This document shows, piece by piece, positions 45,561 to 53,966 of a stretch of DNA of 64,000 bases (within the stretch, counting starts at the first letter, position 1; the number at the start of each line of letters is the position of its first letter). The stretch comes from Pseudopithomyces maydicus (Eukaryota; Ascomycota; Dothideomycetes; Pleosporales; Didymosphaeriaceae), in NCBI GenBank assembly GCA_026873275.1, contig JANTUC010000001.1:3720001-3784000 (forward strand). Direction: 5' to 3'. The notes beneath the pieces were generated by a model. The model was given only the letters and a program-made list of their open reading frames with translations, did no database searches and was not told the origin of the DNA. A program made the translations under genes and the position numbers.

Positions 45561-47728
45561 GTGTCGCAAGTAGCCAAGATCCAGTAGGTGCATACGAACC
45601 ACCATACGAAGCCCAGATCCTCGATCAATGCGCTTAACCTAAGCACGGCAATCGCCCTGACGCAACGCGTTCCTGAAGGACGCCACACCATACCATCTGA
45701 TACGCGCCACGATCTACCACGCCCCGTCCCCAGATCGTGGGGTACGGGGAAGCGGGGCGAACCGTTTCAACATGCGGCGCAGTCGGAGGTTATCTGGACT
45801 TCGGGTATCACGGATGATAGTCGCCAGGGAAAAGCGACGTCAATCGAAGCTAACAACAAGCATTTCTTTATATATTAATGGAGCAGGTACGCACATCGCT
45901 AGCTTACAGATTTTTTTAAAGTAGCTTGGGGAGTCGGGGATATTTGGGGTTGGTCATCCCAGGTTGGGGACCGAGAGTTCAGATCCGAGCTACTGGGGCG
46001 CGCAGCAGTACCGGTGGGACGGTTGAGTTGCTTGGGAGAGAGCAAGGTATGGGAGACGCAACATAGAGGCATAAACAAATTCTTCCCGTTCGAGAGAAGA
46101 TCGCCACCATGTCAAAACGATCATATATAGGTGAGTGAAGTATGGGATTTTACGTATCTGAAGGAAGTGATACTTTCGAGGCGAAAGATTCCGAGCCAAT
46201 CTTCCTAGACACAGTCAGATCGATCCCTCCTTCTTGTACCGAGAGGAAAAAGTCCAGGAATCGAATGCCCAGGTCAAGGAAACGACAGCCCTTGGAGTGA
46301 TGGGGTTCTCCAAAACGCCATGATTCGGCCCTGCGTAAGTGTCAACCTCGGTCCGCAATATGATGCCTAAACAGTCTGACGCGCAGTTCAACGCTTCGTG
46401 CGCCCAGGGGCTATGGATGGCCCAAGACCCTAGACCTCGCCTGCACCGCGCACGCTTCCACGTGCTGACAGCTTACAGGTACGCTGCAAGGCCGTCCGCC
46501 TTGGGGGCGAATGTCACTGCGGAGCTCGACTACAGGCAACCTCTTCCGCGCAGCCGGTATCCCGCCCTCCCTCTCCACACGCATGCCACGAATGAGCGTC
46601 GTCCATCTCACGCCAGCAGCACAGGGCTGATCTTACTCAGCCCCATCGTGCCAGAGGGCCATGGTCGGTGGGGGAAATTGGAGAATCCTGCTGAAATTCT
46701 GAGCCATCACGAGGCCCGTTGAACCGAGCCGTCCGTGAGCAGGTTATCGTCGCTGGCATTTGTCCGGGCGTCTAGGTACGTGGGTGAGTGAGGCCCCCTC
46801 AGGATTGAGGTCGACTCGTACTGGCTTCGTGGCGGCCGTCCCGCGCCGGGTGGGGAGAGCGCGGGCTTACCCCACTGCGCCATGAAGCCAGCCAAGACGC
46901 CACCCCGCAAGGAGGAACGATCCCGCCTGTTTCCGCGGAACGTTCACTCTTCGGTTGGACACGGAGACGTCTCGCCTTCACTCCCCTCGACATCAATTGC
47001 GTGTTTCGCCCAGAATTGTCACCGTAAGGACACCCACGGGGGCTACGTCGGGGCCCCGGGCGTTCGTGTCTGCACATGTAGCCGGACGGCAAGATTGCGG
47101 GCGAACAAATATCTGGGGGCCTGTTTGTGGCGTCGGGGCACGTCGTCTTTTAACCGGCTTGCAATCCAGGCACCAGGAACAGCGGGCCGTGGAGTGCCAT
47201 GGAACCATGCATATCGTGTCTGCGCACGAGATCTCGCAATATGCGCCACGTGCGGGCTTTCTAGAAGGTAGCACTATTCTGGTAGCGAGCCCCAAAGACC
47301 GTGCTGAGGGATCTCCACGCATATTGCATCAAACGAGGCCGGTGGATCTGGCCAAGAACACGAACAAGGTGAATCCTACGACGCGAGAGCTGTCACTGTT
47401 CAGCTGGCTGTAGGCGGAGCGGTCCGGTTTCCTTGACCGTGACTCCTCCTACGCTTACTTGCTGATATATTGTCAAACACTTGGCGGTAATCGTGGCTTG
47501 CACTTCCTTGCCTTGCACCCTACGCTGGTAGTTCCAGACCACTTCTATGGCCTAGCCGTACGAGGCGGTACCCGTATCTCTCTAACTGACGTGCTGTAGT
47601 CGCTTAGGCTGGCGACACCACAGATCCTGCCGAGTTGGTAATTTGGTCAGCCTGTAGATATAAAGCCATTGGGCCCTCACATTCTGATCGATCGTCCGCA
47701 GGTCACAGTCTCTACATAGTTGCCTAGC
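45561..47728. other. unexplained non-coding block, normal GC
   Basis: 2.2 kb of balanced or GC-rich sequence between an AT-rich island and the AA7 gene. Several overlapping frames of 60-150 codons on both strands show no family resemblance, and none can be extended by splicing. I recognise neither rRNA, tRNA nor transposon motifs. The last ~200 bp are presumably the AA7 promoter. Confidence 0.4.
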
Positions 47729-49312
47729 ATGCGTGTCACCGCTCTTCTTTCCGCCGGCTTGATTGCCTCCACGGCCGATGCGCTCGTCGCCCGGGCTACC
47801 ATCGAGAAGTGTCTCACCGAGTCCAAGGTCCCCATCGACACCAAGGGCTCCGATGGCTGGAACGAGGATGTTGCTCCCTTCAACGTCCGCCTGCCGTACC
47901 TTCCTACCGCCATCTCGGTCCCTTTGACCACCAAGCACATCCAAGACTCTGTCAAGTGCGGCAAGAAGCTCGGTATCAAGGTGTCTGCCAAGTCGGGAGG
48001 CCACAGCTACTCAAGTTTCGGCTTCGGTGGAGAGAATGGTCACTTGGTCGTTGAGCTCTCGGATATGTACAATGTTACCTACGACGCGAAGAAGAACATT
48101 GCAACTGTCCAGCCCGGTGCCAGATTGGGCCATGTGGCAACAGTTCTCTACGAGCAGTACAATCGTGCCATTGCTCATGGTACCTGCCCTGGGTGAGTTT
48201 AGATATCTCAATGCTTCATTATCAATACTGACAATATCTAGTGTTGGTGTCTCTGGTCACTTCCTTCACGGAGGTTATGGATTCAGCTCCCACATGCACG
48301 GCCTTGCTTTGGACTTCGTCCAGAGCGTCGATGTCGTCTTGGCTGACGGCAGTGTGAAGACCGCCTCTGCTACCCAAAACTCCGACCTTTTCTGGGGAAT
48401 CAAGGGCGCCGGCTCCAACTTTGGTATCGTCGCTTCCTGGAAGTTGTCCACCTTCGAGGCGCCCAAGACCCTCACCAGGTTCGGAGTCTCCCTCGGATGG
48501 ACCAAGAAGACTGCTGTTGCCGGTCTTGAGGCTGTCGAGAAGTACGTCAAGAACATCCAGCCCCGCGAAGTCAACTTCCGCATTGGCGACTACAACAAGG
48601 GCCAGCCTGGAATCGAAGGTCTCTACTACGGTACCCCCGCTCAGTGGAGGAAGGCCTTCCAGCCGCTTCTGGACACCCTCCCCAAGGGCTACAACGTCTC
48701 TGAGCCGCAGGCTCTCAACTGGATCCAGGCTGTGATTTCCTACTCCAACTACGACGAAGTCGATTGGATCCACCCCAGTCCCGTAAGTCCCCTCACATCC
48801 CACCCCCACCCCACACCATTCTAACAACCCCCCAGCAAGAGAACTTCTACGCCAAGAGCCTGACCCTCAAGGGCCTGAACGGCACCGCCGCCCAAGCCTT
48901 CGTCGACTACTACTTCGACGTGGCCAACCAGGTCGTGGACCGCTTCTGGTTCTTCCAGCTCGACGCACACGGCGGCAAGAACTCGCAAGTGGCCAAGGTC
49001 TCCAACGACGCCACCTCGTACGCCCACCGCGACAAGCTGTACATCATCCAGTTCTACGACCGCTACGAGAACAACCAAACCTACCCCGCGTCCTCGTTCG
49101 GCTTCCTCGACGGCTGGGTCGACGCCGTCACCGACGCCATCCCCCGCTCCGACTGGGGCGCGTACATCAACTACGCCGATGCGAGGCTCCCGCGTGCGGT
49201 CGCAGAGGAGCAGTACTATGGCGTCAACTTGGCGAGGCTGCAGAGCATCAAGGCGAAGTATGATCCGAAGCAGCTGTTCTATTATCCCCAGTCGGTGGAG
49301 CCGAAGAAATAA
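47729..49312 (+). CDS. secreted FAD-linked oligosaccharide oxidase (AA7/BBE-like)
   Basis: 493 residues from exons 47729-48192, 48242-48782 and 48836-49312 (1482 nt). A signal peptide (MRVTALLSAGLIASTADA) is followed by the PCMH-type FAD domain. SGGHSYSSFG supplies His92 and GTCPGVGVSGHFLHGGYG supplies Cys153, the two residues that tether FAD covalently in glucooligosaccharide oxidases. The C-terminal berberine-bridge segment has INYADARLP and the typical end YYGVNLARLQSIKAKYDPKQLFYYPQSV. The family oxidises the reducing-end sugar of oligosaccharides to lactones and makes H2O2. Overall size and motif order match fungal AA7 enzymes such as GOOX. All motifs are intact, so it is probably a working secreted enzyme, in contrast to the decayed genes nearby. 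The start is the ATG at 47729, where the signal peptide begins. Confidence 0.93.
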
Positions 49313-49893
49313 GTTAAATGAAATGAAATGAAAAAAAGCATGGATGTGGCTTCCTTTGGGGTTGTACAAGAGTTTCTTTTTATCTGAAAGGGTGTCTTGT
49401 ATAGACTGAGGGATGTAATATGTATTGCAAATTATATTGAAATGTTGATGAATTCAGAAATGGATTGATGAGTCTTGCACATACTGTATGATTGATAGTA
49501 TCTTTTGGTTGTGAAGTAGATATGCGCATTCGTAAGTCTGGGAAAGAAGCAATCACTGAAAGTCGAGATACAGAATCAGAAGACGAATAGCATAACCCCA
49601 TAACGCTACTATCCACAGGTGCTCAGCTTCGTACCCTAGAAGCACTTCCTTAGTCGTTCATTGGAACGGCCAGAGTATAGGGTGAAGTCGATAAAAACGT
49701 TACACCAACCCACTACGTTGGGACCGATGACGTATTCGTCGGTCCCCCGCATCACCTTTCCACAAGGCTGATCGCTCCTAATATGGGCCCGCATAGATTA
49801 AACGCACGTGGAATAATTCTGTTAAAACCGTGTTTTGCTGCCCATGCTAATCTTGTATCAGAATACTTCTTCAAGATTTCTTGTCTAGTCACA
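49313..49893. other. 3' flank of AA7 gene and promoter of SDR gene
   Basis: 580 bp with an ATGAA repeat just after the AA7 stop (49316-49332) and a near-perfect inverted repeat at 49720-49746. No gene. Confidence 0.5.
49720..49746. promoter_or_regulatory. inverted repeat with CRE-like core
   Basis: GGGACCGATGACG on the left pairs with CGTCGGTCCC on the right, interrupted by one unpaired T in the left arm and TATT in the middle. The core ATGACGTA resembles a CREB/ATF (bZIP) half-site. It sits about 150 bp upstream of the SDR start codon. Confidence 0.55.
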
Positions 49894-51101
49894 ATGGCAT
49901 ATCCAGCCCCAACCGAGCTCTCAACGAAGGACCTTTTCAGACTTGATCAGAGAACTATCGTGAGTGAGTGGAAAGCTACCCTTCAAGATAAAAAGTCTGG
50001 TCACCAACGCCGAGTAGTATCCGGTGGCGCCGGAGCCGTAGGTTCTTCCGTCGGAAAAGCCATCCTCGAAAGCGGCGCCGACGCAGTCTTCCTCGACCTG
50101 GAATCCCAACCCCAAGCCGATAAATGGAGTATTACCCCCCAATGCCTTCACCACACGTACTCTCCCCCTAATCCGCAAAATATGTAAAAGACGCAATCCA
50201 AACCTCCGCCACCACCCACGGCACCAAAGCCTGGTACCACACCCTCGACGTAACCAACGCAGATGCCTTCCCCCATCTTCGACGCCATCCGAGCTCAGAT
50301 CAGATTTCCACTCCGAGGCCTGGTAGCTTGCACGGGGATATCGGGCGTCTGCGACGCAACGAGTTACCCCATCGCCGCCTTCCGGAAGATCATCGACGTT
50401 AACGTAGCAGGGACGTTTCTCACGGCCCAGGCCGTGGCCCGGGAAATGCACCGCGAGAATGTACCTGGGAGTATCGTGCTCATCGCTAGCATGAGTGGGT
50501 GGGTTAGTAATAAAGTACGCACTTCCAACATTCATGCACATACCTAACGTCAGCACCCCCAAACAACCCTGCTGTATCAAATCCACCAACACCTATATAT
50601 ATATATATTTATATATATATATATATATATACATATAAATGTACCAGCACACTCACCCCACCCCCAGGGCATAAACGGCGCCGCCTACAACGCCTCCAAA
50701 TCCGCGCTCCACCAGCTCTCGCGCTCCCTCGCCGCCGAATGGGGCCACCCCCAAAACACCTTCGCCTTCTACCCCGCCAACCACCCGGATCGAGGCGCCC
50801 ACCCGCCCATCAGGGTCAACACGGTCAGCCCGGGGCACATCCAGACGCCGCTGACGAGGGAGGCGCAGGAGACGGGGCTGGTGGACGAGTGGGCGGCGCA
50901 GAACATGCTGGGGAGGATTAGTGCCGTGGAGGAGTATAGGGGGGCGGTGGTGTTCTTGTTGGGGGAGGGGGCGAGCTTTGTTACCGGGGCGGTGAGTCGA
51001 TCTTATATATATCCCTTGTGTTTTTTCTTCTTCTTTTTTTTCACATGTCTAAATGTGGGGTACAGGATCTTCGTGTTGATGGGGGGCATTGTGCTTGGTG
51101 A
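49894..51101 (+). CDS. short-chain dehydrogenase/reductase, one extra base
   Basis: Classical SDR of about 288 residues. Exons are 49894-49963, 50015-50128, 50191-50514, 50668-50991 and 51066-51101. MAYPAPTELSTKDLFRLDQRTIVIVSGGAGAVG contains the TGxxxGxG-like cofactor loop (SGGAGAVGSSVG). Later blocks are ACTGISG (NAG position), IDVNVAGTF, YNASK (catalytic Tyr and Lys) and NTVSPGHIQT, with the last exon giving DLRVDGGHCAW. That closely matches the sorbitol/mannitol-2-dehydrogenase-like SDRs, although the substrate is unknown. Exons total 868 nt, one more than a multiple of three. The frame must slip by one at 50270-50274 (five C after TT), so either one C is extra or the gene is broken. Intron 3 (50515-50667) carries a TA microsatellite. 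Confidence 0.8.
50593..50640. repeat. TA microsatellite inside SDR intron
   Basis: A near-perfect (TA)n run of about 45 bp in intron 3 of the SDR gene, making that intron 153 nt, about three times the length of the gene's first two introns. Confidence 0.9.
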
Positions 51102-51321
51102 GTGGGTTGATGGGAAGGATGCCGTGGGAGCACGCGCTCATGTTGTGTACCCTCGTTTCACCCGAATGAGATGGGTTTGGGTATTGGCACTGGCTGTTGA
51201 GATTTCTTAATGTGCCACCAAGTAGTAGGGGGTGTGATATTTCACGATTGGGGACAGCTCCATGAGAAGACAAACCAGTCACGAATTTTCCACAGTCTAG
51301 ACCTAGTGTGTCTGATGCCCG
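51102..51321. other. short spacer
   Basis: Short gap between the SDR and the end of the pseudogene on the opposite strand. Nothing distinct is seen. Confidence 0.4.
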
Positions 51322-52463
51322 TCAAAGCCTTTGAAGCTGATGCCCAACTCGCACTGCAGGTATCCAGGTGCTCACCGCCGCAGTCCCCTGACCATCCACC
51401 GCCCTAACATAGCGAGAGTATCTCCCACGCTTTGCCCCCGTCGACCAGCGGATAGCAACGTTCCACTCATCAGCTATTGCCCGAGAAAACATGGCAGTAG
51501 TGAGATGAACGCCAACAGCCCACGTCTCCGACGCCGTCACTATCGATTGCTGCCTCAAGATCTGTCTCTTGACCACCCCATCGTCAATCGTGACATTGCT
51601 TTGCCAATCAAACTTCCGATCTTTAAGCCCCTCCGAAAGCTATGTGTAACCATGCCTAACGCAACTCGACATATTCAACGACGCACTACTCAACACCGCA
51701 GGCGTAACATCCAAACACGCTTCTCCGCCCGCATGCCGACCGTACAACGCACTCGGATACAAATCCTCCTCCGTCCCAACAAGACAAAAGCTCGTTCCCC
51801 CCGCATACCAATCCTCCGTGAAAGAAGGCACGAGAAGCAAAGCTATCCCCGGCCCCGCGAACAACGCAAGAAGACACCTCAACGCCACGACGGGCATCAA
51901 GCGGATTCTCCTCTCGCGGGGTCAACCAGCGAGGCCCCCGAAGATATACGCGGGAGACCAGAGGTAGTTTAGCTGTGAAAATTCCATAACTGCGCCCAGT
52001 AAGCGTAGGGGAATGCCGTACTCGGGTGTCGCTTGATGGCGGATGACGTCCGTGACGATGGCGGCGATCGATCCGATGATGACAAGTTCCTGGGTATGCA
52101 TGCTATCGGTGTTCGTCGAATCAGCGTACTGCTATGCCTGATGATACATACATACCGACTGTTGCCCTGGCCGCTACATATCTGCAGCAAGAGTTGCGCG
52201 CCAGAGGAGCTGATGCTCGTGGCACCGTTTATATATACCTTGGCCAATAAAGAATCCGTATGAATTGTAGTAAGCCATGGATATGATGATGGAGGGTGGT
52301 AGAAGATGGGGGTGCATCGTAGTACTGCGAGACGAAGGGACTGTGAGATGATGGTTTTCTTGGGTTCGAGTTTCCCGTTTCGGATGGGGTTGAAGAGAAA
52401 TAGGCAGAGCTCTAGACCGAGAGAGCGGGCGAACAGGGTAAGTTCTGGGAGGAAGAGATCCAT
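51322..52463 (-). pseudogene. fungal multi-pass membrane protein, inactivated by two stops
   Basis: The upstream exon ends DSLLAK. After a ~110 nt intron with its acceptor at ~52126 it continues YADSTNTDSMHTQELVIIGS, AAIVTDVIRHQATPEYGIPL, LLGAVMEFSQLNYLWSPAYI. A TGA follows at 51924-51922. The same frame goes on LMPVVALRCLLALFAGPGIA, LLVPSFTEDWYAGGTSFCLV, VLSSASLNMSSC, reaches a TAG at 51642-51640, and continues GLKDRKFDWQSNVTIDDG, VKRQILRQQSIVTASETWAV. This series matches a widespread fungal membrane family of unknown function (xGSxxxIVxxxIR, QLxYLWS, AGPxxAxLLxP, AGGTxF, SSASLNMSSC). Both stops are one C-to-T change from a sense codon (CGA and CAG). The N-terminal exon boundaries are uncertain. 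Confidence 0.7.
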
Positions 52464-53015
52464 TGATGATGATTTAAGGGAGGTCTAACGGGTTGGTCAA
52501 GATTCCATCAGCGGTGTGGATGGAGGATGAGGGTTGTCAGGCTGCAGACTCTTCAACATCTACTTTACCACGTCTTAATTGTCACACACTCTTATGGGTC
52601 TAGTTTATAAATATACTTTCCTGTTTTGGATGTTCGGATGATATCATCACACCGTATAAATACGGCTGGTCGATGAATAGAGGACTGAGTAGCTTTCAGC
52701 TGAGGCTTTTTGGCATGCGAAGACCAGTGCGAGAGAGAGAGAGCTCCAGCCGTGTTACTAACATGATCTGCCAATATGCAGGACGATGACTTATGTGTGA
52801 CCCAGATCTCTGGGGAAAAGAATCGTCGTACCAGAATTACTGTCAATCAAAAAATGCCCTTCCCGAAGCTTATTGCAGTTTGCAAAATGCGGATCAAATT
52901 ATATTCCCTCGCGTAACTACTATACCTAGAGCACCGAGACACCTGGCCTCAGCAGAGAATGGTCAAGGTGTTGAGGCGCCGTAAACCACGAGCTTAGAAA
53001 GAACTACGAAGGCCA

Positions 53016-53165
53016 GATGGGCTAAATAATAACCCGGCTAATTAATTAAATGCTTTTTGTCTCAATCATTGTATACGCTACTCTCCATTTAACTAATTAT
53101 TCATATCTAGCCAGCTACTCTGCTGCCACTTTTTCTGAACACAAAATAAACAATATACCTAAAGT
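53016..53165 (+). repeat. degenerate AT-rich interspersed repeat, copy e
   Basis: Carries GGGCTAAATAATAACCCGGC, then TGCTTTTTGTCTC, TTGTATACGC and CCAGCTACTCTGCTGCC. These are the same ordered blocks as at 22.9 kb and 44.3 kb. Confidence 0.65.
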
Positions 53166-53382
53166 TTCTCCAAAAGCATCCATCTGAAACTTCTGTTTGA
53201 GTAGACATTGATCCGAGGCATGGAATATCCAATTCCCAACTTCTTATGCAAAGAGGACGCTCTCTTGAACAGAGTGTTGCATTCTCTCACAGTTCGACAT
53301 TGCACTACAAACATCACGCACGCATCAAGTCTCGACCCCAGCATAATCATTCAAGAACCTTCTTGTATTCATTTCATCCGCC

Positions 53383-53425
53383 CGGTCGGTCGGTCGGCCA
53401 GTCGGTCGGCCAGTCAGTCAGCTAG
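53383..53425. repeat. CGGT/CAGT microsatellite
   Basis: GGTCGGTCGGTCGGCCAGTC-type run. A related CAGT/CGGT stretch followed by TAGCC occurs at about 15615-15700. Confidence 0.8.
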
Positions 53426-53966
53426 CCTACAGGACCCTTTCCATTCATCGCTAAATCCGATATCCATAACCCATATGCGGATCGAAACCCTGAATTTCCA
53501 ATTGGAAGGGTTTGGTCCAAGAAGCAAGCCAGCGCTGCAGTAGCGGGCAATTCCAATTCCCATTTCCCAAAAAAACCCTTTCACCCATTGCCCACCCAAC
53601 GCCAGGCCTTTGCCACCCCAGACAACCCACAACGCCAGTCCAGTCCAACCCAATCAAAGCCAATCCGTCCGCTCTCTTGGTCGGGGCACGGGGGAAAGAG
53701 GACGTGGACGCAAAATCCGCCTGGTTCCTCGCGTGAAATGCAAGAGAGAACCATGTCATAGCGCAGACCAGACGCTGAAGGAAGAAGTCGTTCAAGAAAA
53801 AGCGGAAATAAAAAGTGATGAAAGGAAGGTCCGTAACCACATTATATAATGTACAATTGGAAAGGGAAGAAGGTAAGAGGCGCGCAGCGCCCGCCGCCCG
53901 AGCGCCTCGCTTTTTTGTTAAAAGACATTCGTTGAAAGGAAAACCGATAAGTGGGGAACGTCGCAT

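Larger units (their letters stand above)
52464..53966. other. non-coding spacer with repeat copy e
   Basis: 1.5 kb holding the promoter side of the pseudogene, a degenerate repeat copy at 53016-53165, a CGGT/CAGT tract at 53383-53425 and the 3' flank of the Set3-like gene. No gene is seen. Confidence 0.5.

Noticed and set aside
46300..47420. Possible rRNA fragment
   Set aside because: The GC texture suggested rDNA at first sight, but I could not match any conserved rRNA block.
50250..50264. 13 nt intron to repair the SDR frame
   Set aside because: GTAACCAACGCAG has GT..AG ends but is far below any plausible spliceosomal intron length.
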